From Planctomycetota bacterium (lineage in GTDB: Bacteria > Planctomycetota > UBA8742 > SKZP01 > JAIOTL01), in assembly GCA_021106775.1 (NCBI GenBank), contig JAIOTL010000466.1:1-8129 (forward strand): a DNA stretch of 8,129 nucleotides, read 5' to 3'. Below the pieces are notes generated by a model. That model had not been told where the DNA came from. It searched no databases and saw only the letters and a list, made by a program, of their open reading frames with translations. This document shows, in pieces, positions 1 to 6,000 of this stretch (the stretch's first letter is position 1; each line of letters starts with the position of its first letter). The position numbers and the translations under genes are program-made.

Positions 1-1203
1 ATAAACGAAACAGCGCAGGTGAATATGCTTCCCAAACCTGAGTTCCGCACGCCGGTCTTATTCTCGTTCAAAACCCCGCTTGAGGTTGAAATTAGGGGTA
101 ACGACCTAAAAGACCTTGATACAACAGCAACGGAAATTCAGCATGAGCTGACAAATTTACGAATCGACGATAAACCGGTTTTCACCGACATGAAATCAAC
201 CGCTCGCAAAGGGAATCCTGAAATTGTCATCAGATTTCTGCGACAGGAACTCGTTCGACGCGGTTTGACATCGCAGCAAGCGGTAAACATTGTAAAGCAG
301 AAGATTCAAGGGTCTGTTCCGACGCAGTACAAATATAGCGACAAGCGTATCGATTTGTTTCTGGAGGTGCTGCGGGAAGAGAATCTTAATATCGGTGAGA
401 TTCAACTTGCTGACAATGTAAAACTCAAGGACGTTTGGGCAGGATTTCAGCATCGGGAAGGACCGTCGGAAATCAGGCGTCGCGGGAATCAACGTGTTGT
501 AGTAATTTCCGCCACCGCTCGCAAGGGAATTTCGCTTTCCGAGTCGAAGCGCATTGTTGCCGATGTTCTCAGCACAATACATGCACCGCTTGGTGTGAGT
601 GTCAAAATCAGCGGTCAGACTGAGGAAATGGAACGCTCGCTTAGCTCATTGATTTTTGCGTTCCTGTTGGCGATTTTCCTGGTTTACATCGTTATGGCAT
701 CGCAATTTGAGTCATTAATGCAACCTTTCATAATTATGCTTTCGATTCCGCTGTCACTTTTCGGCGTGGTTATCGGGCTTGTCGTGTTTGATTTGACAAT
801 CTCGGTCGTTGTGCTTATCGGCGTGATTATGCTTGCTGGTATCGTTGTAAACAACGCAATCGTGCTGGTTGACCGTATCAATTATGAACGCCGAAACGGA
901 AAAATCCTTCGTGAAGCAATCGTCCAGGGTGCGAAAATCAGGCTTCGACCTGTTTTGATAACATCGCTGACAACAATCCTCGGACTGTTCCCTCTCGCTG
1001 GTTTGCTGCCATTTTTAACAAAAATGATGGGTTCACTTATCGGCGTCGATACCGCCAATCAGGGCATCGAGATGCGCGCACCAATGGCGATAGCGGTGAT
1101 TTTCGGGCTTGCGGTTTCAACATTGCTCACATTGATTGTGATACCAGCATTTTACGAATTCGTCGAAAGGATTGTTACTCGACGCTCCAACCGAGATTCG
1201 TAA
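1..1203 (+). CDS. RND efflux transporter, inner-membrane pump subunit, C-terminal part (5' truncated by window edge)
   Basis: The frame is open from base 1, so this is the last ~400 codons of a gene whose family is normally ~1000-1050 residues; the GTG at 19 is internal, not a start. Bases ~150-640 encode the second porter/docking part. Then come five hydrophobic helices matching TM8-TM12: ~640-702, 724-790, 796-873, 949-1014 and 1078-1161. The TM10 segment reads GIVVNNAIVLVD and is followed by RLRPVLITSLTTILGLFPLA, a hallmark of the HAE1/AcrB-like family. Such pumps use the proton gradient to export drugs, detergents or lipids through a periplasmic adaptor and outer-membrane channel. The substrate cannot be told from this half. 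Where AcrB has the proton-relay Lys940, this protein has Asn (850-852). The stop lies inside the convergent lipoprotein gene (29-bp overlap). The adaptor is presumably upstream, outside the window. Confidence 0.95.
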   Translation: MNETAQVNMLPKPEFRTPVLFSFKTPLEVEIRGNDLKDLDTTATEIQHELTNLRIDDKPVFTDMKSTARKGNPEIVIRFLRQELVRRGLTSQQAVNIVKQKIQGSVPTQYKYSDKRIDLFLEVLREENLNIGEIQLADNVKLKDVWAGFQHREGPSEIRRRGNQRVVVISATARKGISLSESKRIVADVLSTIHAPLGVSVKISGQTEEMERSLSSLIFAFLLAIFLVYIVMASQFESLMQPFIIMLSIPLSLFGVVIGLVVFDLTISVVVLIGVIMLAGIVVNNAIVLVDRINYERRNGKILREAIVQGAKIRLRPVLITSLTTILGLFPLAGLLPFLTKMMGSLIGVDTANQGIEMRAPMAIAVIFGLAVSTLLTLIVIPAFYEFVERIVTRRSNRDS

Positions 1204-2812
1204 ATTCATCAATCCAACAGATAACAACATCTACAACTTCTTGAATATTGTCGTCATCGACAGGTTTACCATCGTCTGATTGTTTTGAAATCCTGAAGCC
1301 ATAAGTCATCTTGTCAATACCGGAGGTTTTTCCAAATATTTTCTGAAGAGCTTTGTTTGCCTCAACAGCAGCATCCGCTGACAATTTGGATTTGAAGCTG
1401 TCTTTTGCGCCTTCAAGAATAATGTTAATAAGGGTAGCGACAACATCACGTTTTTTGTCGGTTTCAGTGAATTTTTTACTCGACTCAAGTTCCCCCTTTT
1501 TAACCGCCGAGATTTTATCGCTGTAATCACTGTCTAAATTCACATTCTTAATTAACTCCGGTATTTCGACACCGGATGAATCAGGGTCAATATAATCTTC
1601 TTTCTCAAATTTTTTCGTACCGACTTCCCTTCGATGATGCCATTCTTCAGTTGTTTCAGGAACATACATTGGATCAAGCTTCTCATTTTTCTTGAATGCG
1701 TACCATTGTTCAGGCGTGAAATAATAAATATACAGAACGTACAGTTCTCTTTCTTCATCTGGAATAGCAAAATTGCAGGTTTTGTATCCCATCACATCTT
1801 GGGGTAATCCACCAATGCTGACAACAACCCATTTTTGTGTTTGAGTATAAAACTTCAACTTGATAATCCATTGGCATTCCGAGCCAATTTCACCATTGGG
1901 CGTAAGTTTCCATATACCATAACCGACATTATGGTCTAACCCTGAGCGTTTGTTGAAATAACTGAGTCTCTCAGGAAAACTTATTTCAACATTGAAGTAA
2001 CTGAGTGCTTTCTGTAAATCAGTGATATTGAAATATTTTTTAACTCGTTCAACGGTTTTCTGCGCATTGGCAGCAACTTTGTCCCAATCGATACAGCTTT
2101 GGAATTCTATGTCGTTTCCAGTCTGAACAGCACTCATAAATCCGTCCACAACTTCTTTTACAGCTTCGTCATTCAACATATGTCGATAAGCTTTGTATGG
2201 ATCTACAATATCGTCATCATCATCAACTTCATCTTTTTCATTCTTTTCATCAGGATACACTTTGTCATCTTTGTTTTCTTCAGCAAAGGGAACGATTTTT
2301 TCACCTTCGAGCTTCATATTGTTTTTTTCAAGATATATATTCAGCATCTTTTCGTTTGCGAACCAGATTTCTTTGTCCTCAAGCATGTATTTCAGACCTT
2401 CATCCTCAAAAATCTGCATACTGCAGACTTCGCAATAATTTACACCTTCTTCTTTGAGCATGATTTTGTCGTGCATCCAGGTCATTTTGTTGTCCTTCAG
2501 ATACGCAAAAAGCATCTCCTCGCTGGAAAACCAGAGCACTTCATCACCCTTCATCATCTTCATGCACTCACCTACAGGAATCTCAACACCTGACTGGGCA
2601 CATATATTTGTTTTAACTTTTGCTGGTACATCTGCTGGGTCATCTTCAGGAACATCAGCAGGGTCATCTTCAGGCACATCAGCTGGAACATCTGCTGGAG
2701 TATCCTCAGGAGCATCTTCAGGTGATTTATCAAAAACCTTTTCATAGAGACTACAAGAGTTAAATAAGAGACTAAATGCCAGAATCATAACGATAAGGAT
2801 GCTATTCTTCAT
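1175..2812 (-). CDS. Large secreted lipoprotein with acidic E/A-D-x-P repeat linker and two NosL-like (CxxC-x-M) repeats
   Basis: The protein has 545 aa. Start ATG 2810-2812 is preceded by GGAGG (complement of 2819-2823) at 6-nt spacing. Residues 1-20 form a lipoprotein signal ending ...LLFNSC, lipidated Cys20, followed by Ser, so outer-membrane retention is likely by the E. coli +2 rule. Residues 32-63 are eight four-residue units (ED/AD-x-P), a rigid acidic spacer. Residues 68-123 and 124-179 are a 56-residue tandem repeat without gaps (about 15 of 41 core positions identical). It shares WF-x2-E-x-ML-x2-YL; the second copy has C127-x2-C130-x-M132, the pattern of the NosL copper-binding lipoprotein family. 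An Asp/Glu/Lys stretch (~180-204, with five Asp in a row) leads to a domain at ~215-335 that could be NTF2-like (inference), then a charged helical region to the end. The C-terminal half is unrecognised. No nos or copper genes are nearby. Lipoprotein call firm; metal binding tentative. Confidence 0.88.
   Translation of the reverse strand: MKNSILIVMILAFSLLFNSCSLYEKVFDKSPEDAPEDTPADVPADVPEDDPADVPEDDPADVPAKVKTNICAQSGVEIPVGECMKMMKGDEVLWFSSEEMLFAYLKDNKMTWMHDKIMLKEEGVNYCEVCSMQIFEDEGLKYMLEDKEIWFANEKMLNIYLEKNNMKLEGEKIVPFAEENKDDKVYPDEKNEKDEVDDDDDIVDPYKAYRHMLNDEAVKEVVDGFMSAVQTGNDIEFQSCIDWDKVAANAQKTVERVKKYFNITDLQKALSYFNVEISFPERLSYFNKRSGLDHNVGYGIWKLTPNGEIGSECQWIIKLKFYTQTQKWVVVSIGGLPQDVMGYKTCNFAIPDEERELYVLYIYYFTPEQWYAFKKNEKLDPMYVPETTEEWHHRREVGTKKFEKEDYIDPDSSGVEIPELIKNVNLDSDYSDKISAVKKGELESSKKFTETDKKRDVVATLINIILEGAKDSFKSKLSADAAVEANKALQKIFGKTSGIDKMTYGFRISKQSDDGKPVDDDNIQEVVDVVICWIDEFTNLGWSVE
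2624..2719 (-). repeat. 12-bp-period tandem repeat encoding the E/A-D-x-P linker
   Basis: Eight consecutive 12-bp units encode EDAP, EDTP, ADVP, ADVP, EDDP, ADVP, EDDP, ADVP (residues 32-63 of the lipoprotein). Two 24-bp super-units (EDDP-ADVP) are nearly identical at the DNA level, indicating recent duplication and potential for length variation by slippage. Such Pro-rich acidic linkers typically hold a lipoprotein domain away from the membrane. Confidence 0.9.
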
Positions 2813-2830
2813 AATATTCCTCCGTAATAT

Positions 2831-2861
2831 ATTTTATTTCTATATTTTGGTTTGTTATCAA
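2831..2861 (-). promoter_or_regulatory. Possible sigma-70-like promoter of the lipoprotein gene
   Basis: Read on the minus strand: TTGATA (2856-2861), 19-nt spacer, TAAAAT (2831-2836), placed just upstream of the GGAGG ribosome site. The spacer is longer than the optimal 17, so this is only a candidate. The -35 element overlaps the inverted repeat at 2855-2874. Confidence 0.25.
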
Positions 2862-2875
2862 CTATTAATGATAAT
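2847..2875 (+). promoter_or_regulatory. Possible sigma-70-like promoter of the FecR-domain gene
   Basis: TTGGTT (2847-2852), 17-nt spacer, GATAAT (2870-2875). It would start a leader of about 100 nt before the FecR-type gene at 2981. The match is decent, but the whole intergenic region is AT-rich, so chance matches are expected. Confidence 0.3.
2855..2874. repeat. Inverted repeat TTATCA-N8-TGATAA, candidate operator
   Basis: Perfect 6-bp arms at 2855-2860 and 2869-2874 lie in the 168-bp divergent region between the lipoprotein and FecR-type genes. The repeat overlaps candidate promoter elements of both directions. Arm size and one-turn-plus spacing fit a dimeric regulator site, but it is short and could be chance in AT-rich DNA. 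Confidence 0.3.
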
Positions 2876-2980
2876 TATTCCAACATCAAAACAATTCTAA
2901 AAAGTTACCGTTTTTCCATCAGTTTTTATCAACACGCAAAAAAATTTTGAACCGCCAAGTGCATTAAGGGATATAACGTA

Positions 2981-4420
2981 ATGACAGTATTAACTAAAAT
3001 CGTTTTGAGACGCAATATGAAAAATAAAAAAATGTTTTCCAATATTGTCCACTACATTAAAGATGAAATTGATTCCGAATTAAAGGCAAAGTTTGAAATT
3101 GAATTGCAAAATGACCCGGAACTTGCAGAAGAATACAATAATGTAAAAAATACACTCGATTTCGTTGCTCAATATCCTGAGGAAGAACCACCTCAGGATT
3201 TCTTGTTTAAGTTGAATGAGAAAGTTAAATCGATTGAGCAAAAGAAGTCGGAGAAACGGAAAATAACAAAAAAAGCCAAGTTTCGCGCCAATATCAGTTT
3301 TTACATCAAATTTACGGCAGCGGTGATTATCCTGTTCGTTCTTATCATTTCACTTGTTGATAATTTTGTTATTGAAGACAAACGTGTTCAGCCGGTAATT
3401 ATCGGTAAAGCATCGATGTTAAAGGGTGTTGTGCTTCTCGAAAATGAAGACGGTGCGTATCCCAGGCGCATTGTGAGTGATGAGGAAATCAAGGACAAAC
3501 AGATTATTAGAACCGGCAGAAACAGCATGGTAAATCTCGAATTTCCCGGATGCGACGGTGAATTTGACAGCTTGTCACTTCAAGAAAATACTGAGATTCG
3601 TGTTCATGCACCATCGCTGATAAATTTGAAGGACACGGGTTACATGGTTCAGTATATCGATTTGATTCAGGGCAGCGTTTATGTTGATATTAAGAGCAGA
3701 AATGCCGACTTGCTTGATTCGAAATCAGAAAGTGCATCAATGAAATCGAATGCACCTTTTTTCGTGAAAACACCAAATTGTGATGCACGGGTTCGCGGCA
3801 CAAAATTTACGATTGAATATGATGACAAAATGAAAACTTCCGTCGTGTTTGTAAGTAAGGGACGGGTTGATGTTTTCAGCAAGGTTGAAAGCAAGAATTT
3901 TGCTAAGGTTGAGGAAGGATATTTTTGTATTGTAGGTCAGACAGAGAATTTGAAGAAATTATATCCTGAGCTAATTAATCTTGAAGATACAGATGAATCA
4001 ATTGTTACGCGACCTGTGCTAAGCGTTGAAGCACAGGTTATTGAAAACCGCACAATAAAAATTCTGCTTTCGAACAATTATGATAAGCTTCTGAAACTTT
4101 CGTATTTTGAGAATCGAGACAATATCGGCATCCGCTACGAATTTCCATCAGACGATTCGGTAAGTCTCAATTGGAGCCCGGTTAGAAGGCTGATTGCGGA
4201 TATTGAGCCTGGGAATTTTCTGAGTTTTGAATATGCAATTCCTGAGATTTTACGCTCTGAAATTTCCGGTGATTATTATTTGCAGGTGGTGTATTCGGGA
4301 TATTTGGAAATACCGGGTTTGCAGCCTTTTGCTGTTGCAAACGATAAAATTGAATACTGGCGTAAACACAAATGTCAGCATTATTCAAACCGCGTCGCTG
4401 TGGTCATCAACGAAAAATAA
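2981..4420 (+). CDS. FecR-domain transmembrane protein (anti-sigma/signal-transducer-like), orphan
   Basis: The protein has 479 aa. A cytoplasmic N-terminal helical segment (~13-85) resembles anti-sigma factor N-termini: charged helices, NDPELAEEY, then PPQDFLFKLNEKV. It lacks the HxxxCxxC zinc motif of the zinc-finger class. A basic stretch (~88-102) precedes one membrane helix (~109-126). The periplasmic part contains a FecR domain (~138-315) with the characteristic F261VKTP...RVRGTKFTI278. A beta-rich C-terminal domain of unknown type (~345-470) follows. FecR proteins pass envelope or ligand signals to ECF sigma factors; no sigma factor or TonB receptor gene lies in this window. Start: ATG 2981 has AAGGG (2966-2970) 10 nt upstream. 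ATG 3017 (MKNKK...) is an alternative that better fits family N-termini. The gene faces nuoA with a 39-bp gap. Confidence 0.85.
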   Translation: MTVLTKIVLRRNMKNKKMFSNIVHYIKDEIDSELKAKFEIELQNDPELAEEYNNVKNTLDFVAQYPEEEPPQDFLFKLNEKVKSIEQKKSEKRKITKKAKFRANISFYIKFTAAVIILFVLIISLVDNFVIEDKRVQPVIIGKASMLKGVVLLENEDGAYPRRIVSDEEIKDKQIIRTGRNSMVNLEFPGCDGEFDSLSLQENTEIRVHAPSLINLKDTGYMVQYIDLIQGSVYVDIKSRNADLLDSKSESASMKSNAPFFVKTPNCDARVRGTKFTIEYDDKMKTSVVFVSKGRVDVFSKVESKNFAKVEEGYFCIVGQTENLKKLYPELINLEDTDESIVTRPVLSVEAQVIENRTIKILLSNNYDKLLKLSYFENRDNIGIRYEFPSDDSVSLNWSPVRRLIADIEPGNFLSFEYAIPEILRSEISGDYYLQVVYSGYLEIPGLQPFAVANDKIEYWRKHKCQHYSNRVAVVINEK

Positions 4421-4459
4421 CATGCTGGTTTCATCAGCGTCAGCACTTACGTCTCGCTT

Positions 4460-4864
4460 CTAATCGGCTTCTGAATCAGCTTCGATTGATTTTACCCACT
4501 CAAGATCACCTTTGAGCCAAACGTAAAACAGCGGGACAGAAAGAATTATAATGAAAACAATTGCTTCGACCGCAGCCAACGCTCCAAGATGCTTGTAAAC
4601 TCGCGCCCACGGGTACAAAAGAGCAACTTCAACGTCAAAAATGAGGAATAAAAGAGCGACAATGTAAAATCTGAGGTCAAACTTAATCCATGTCAACCCC
4701 TGAGTTTCTTCACCACATTCATAAATCTCCTGCTTTAATTCACTCTTTTCAGGTGTCGGACGAAGGCGCAAAAACTTTGACAGCCATAGCACGCCGACAA
4801 CAAATACTGCTCCGACAAGTACAAAAACAAACACTGTTACATAATTATCGATATAGCCAAACAT
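4460..4864 (-). CDS. nuoA: NADH-quinone oxidoreductase subunit A (complex I, NDH-1)
   Basis: The 134-aa protein has normal NuoA length (about 120-145) with three membrane helices (~8-29, 65-85, 93-115). It carries the family signature: YECGEE in the cytoplasmic loop, then W-x2-F-x-LRFYIVALLFLIFDVEVALLYPWA, including the conserved acidic residues of FDVE. NuoA sits in the membrane arm of complex I next to the quinone-binding region. Start ATG (complement of 4862-4864) has AGAGG 5 nt upstream (4870-4874), and a good promoter lies just beyond. Unusually, no nuoB or other nuo gene follows: the next gene downstream is the convergent FecR-type gene. The protein looks complete with all signature residues, so it is probably functional with other subunits encoded elsewhere. 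Confidence 0.95.
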   Translation of the reverse strand: MFGYIDNYVTVFVFVLVGAVFVVGVLWLSKFLRLRPTPEKSELKQEIYECGEETQGLTWIKFDLRFYIVALLFLIFDVEVALLYPWARVYKHLGALAAVEAIVFIIILSVPLFYVWLKGDLEWVKSIEADSEAD

Positions 4865-4888
4865 TACATCCTCTAAGTAATAATTTGG

Positions 4889-4916
4889 ATTATAGCTTCA
4901 CAATTTTGCGCATCAA
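4889..4916 (-). promoter_or_regulatory. Sigma-70-like promoter of nuoA
   Basis: Read on the minus strand: TTGATG (4911-4916), 16-nt spacer, perfect TATAAT (4889-4894). Transcription would start near 4882, giving a leader of roughly 18 nt that contains the AGAGG ribosome site (4870-4874). Confidence 0.5.
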
Positions 4917-4924
4917 CATAAAAT
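4897..4924 (+). promoter_or_regulatory. Candidate promoter of the GT9 operon
   Basis: TTCACA (4897-4902), 16-nt spacer, TAAAAT (4919-4924). Transcription would start near 4931, downstream of the ATG at 4928 but upstream of the ATG at 4952, agreeing with 4952 as the true start. It interleaves with the nuoA promoter on the other strand. Confidence 0.4.
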
Positions 4925-4951
4925 TGAATGCAGAATATATTCGAGATGCTC

Positions 4952-5998
4952 ATGAAAATGTTGATTATCAGATTATCGTCGCTTGGAGATGTTGTATTGA
5001 CTTTCCCCGCTGTGAACATGCTTATAAAAGCACATCCTGACTGGGAGATAGATTATCTGACGCATAAACCGTATGTAAAACTGGTGCAGGCGGTTGAAGG
5101 TGTCCGTAATGTTTTTTCCATTGAAAAAAAGGGATTGCGGAGATTGCAAGGTGCCAGCATAGATGAAGCGATGCGGACGATAAAATCGATTCATTCTGAA
5201 GGATATGACGCAGTTGTTGATTTTCATTCATATGCTGAGACTGGTTTACTTGCATCATTGACGAATTCTCCACTGAAAATCGGGCGAGGTCGTGCTTTAT
5301 CAATGTTTTATGATAAACATTTCGGAAATCGTCTTGAAGACAAGCCAATTTGGTTCACACATGTGCAAACTCTTTTCAAGGCGGGATTTCTCGAAGAAAC
5401 TCTGCTTGATTGTATTCCCGATTACTTTTATTTGAGTGAAAATGCAGAATTTGCGAAAAAAGTGAAAAAGTGGTTCGATGATGAACAGATTGATGAGAAT
5501 GTTTTTACTCTCGGACTTTTCATCAGTGCGTCAAAATCTCGTAAATGCTGGAGCAATGATTCGTATTTAGACTTTGTCGAACAGATTATTGAAAATTTTG
5601 AATCGATGCAGGTTGTGGTGGTTGGTAGTTTGGACGACGAAACTCAGCGCGAGGAATTTATAAATTCTGTGAAAAAACGACAGACTAATAATTCGGAGTT
5701 TTCTGAGAATGTAAAATTTCATTGGTATTCAAGTCCAGAACTGCTTGAAATTGTTGAGATAGACAGAATGCTTGATATTTTTATTAGTAATGATACTGGA
5801 CCGTATCATCTTGCAGTGTTATCAGGCGTGCAGACGATAGGGCTTTTCCAAAAATCTTTGATTCCGTTTTATCCACCAAATCCGCATAAGGTTATCGTTG
5901 CGCCGGAGGAGGATTTGAAAAAACTTAATGCTAAAACTGTCGCTGAGACGTTTAATAATTTGATAAGTCCAAATTCTGTTAATCATAATAAGGAGTAG
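4952..5998 (+). CDS. Glycosyltransferase family 9 (ADP-heptose:LPS heptosyltransferase-like)
   Basis: GT9 enzymes transfer heptose from ADP-heptose to the LPS inner core on the cytoplasmic side of the inner membrane. The protein (348 aa, usual length) has the N-terminal Rossmann signature LIIRLSSLGDVVLTFPA. With the ATG at 4952, Asp falls at residue 13, the position of the catalytic Asp13 in E. coli WaaC, which is why I prefer this start over the ATG at 4928. The C-terminal nucleotide-sugar half has ISASKSRKCW (191-200), where the family has a G-A-x-K-x-W type motif, and SNDTGPYHLAVLSG (D281-T282-G283-P284-H286), a hallmark of GT9. A weak GAG (4943-4945) is the only ribosome-site match. Its last codons contain the ribosome site of the next gene, so the two are translationally coupled. 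Acceptor and sugar are not established; no other LPS gene is in the window. Confidence 0.88.
   Translation: MKMLIIRLSSLGDVVLTFPAVNMLIKAHPDWEIDYLTHKPYVKLVQAVEGVRNVFSIEKKGLRRLQGASIDEAMRTIKSIHSEGYDAVVDFHSYAETGLLASLTNSPLKIGRGRALSMFYDKHFGNRLEDKPIWFTHVQTLFKAGFLEETLLDCIPDYFYLSENAEFAKKVKKWFDDEQIDENVFTLGLFISASKSRKCWSNDSYLDFVEQIIENFESMQVVVVGSLDDETQREEFINSVKKRQTNNSEFSENVKFHWYSSPELLEIVEIDRMLDIFISNDTGPYHLAVLSGVQTIGLFQKSLIPFYPPNPHKVIVAPEEDLKKLNAKTVAETFNNLISPNSVNHNKE
5990..5995 (+). promoter_or_regulatory. Ribosome binding site AAGGAG inside the end of the GT9 gene
   Basis: AAGGAG forms the last two sense codons (Lys-Glu) of the GT9 gene and sits 5 nt before the ATG at 6001. The GT9 stop TAG is 5996-5998. 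This fixes the start of the next gene and implies translational coupling. Confidence 0.85.
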
Positions 5999-6000
5999 GT

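Noticed and set aside
1549..1578. SGVEIP peptide occurring both in the first NosL-like repeat and near the lipoprotein C-terminus
   Set aside because: Surrounding residues do not align, so a six-residue match is best taken as chance.
2099..2593. Long plus-strand open frames opposite the lipoprotein gene (up to 164 codons)
   Set aside because: They have antisense-type composition (Phe, Ile, His, Ser rich), no ribosome site and no family, whereas the minus strand encodes a protein with signal peptide, duplicated domain and a good ribosome site.
2454..2747. Plus-strand frame with a Ser-Gly-Thr-Ser-Ala repeat
   Set aside because: The repeat is simply the antisense reading of the E/A-D-x-P tandem repeat of the lipoprotein.
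4423..4445. Possible hairpin terminator between FecR-type gene and nuoA (TGCTG...CAGCA)
   Set aside because: The 5-bp stem is weak, alternative pairings compete, and there is no T-run on either strand.
4862..4869. A minimal start-stop ORF (ATGTAA) just before the nuoA ATG
   Set aside because: The ribosome site AGAGG directly touches this ATG with no spacer, so initiation there is unlikely; the downstream ATG has proper spacing.
4690..5040. Plus-strand frame running across nuoA and into the GT9 gene
   Set aside because: It is antisense to a clear NuoA and out of frame with GT9; it has no family resemblance.
5022..5348. Minus-strand frames opposite the GT9 gene
   Set aside because: Shadow frames of a strongly supported coding sequence with no initiation signal.
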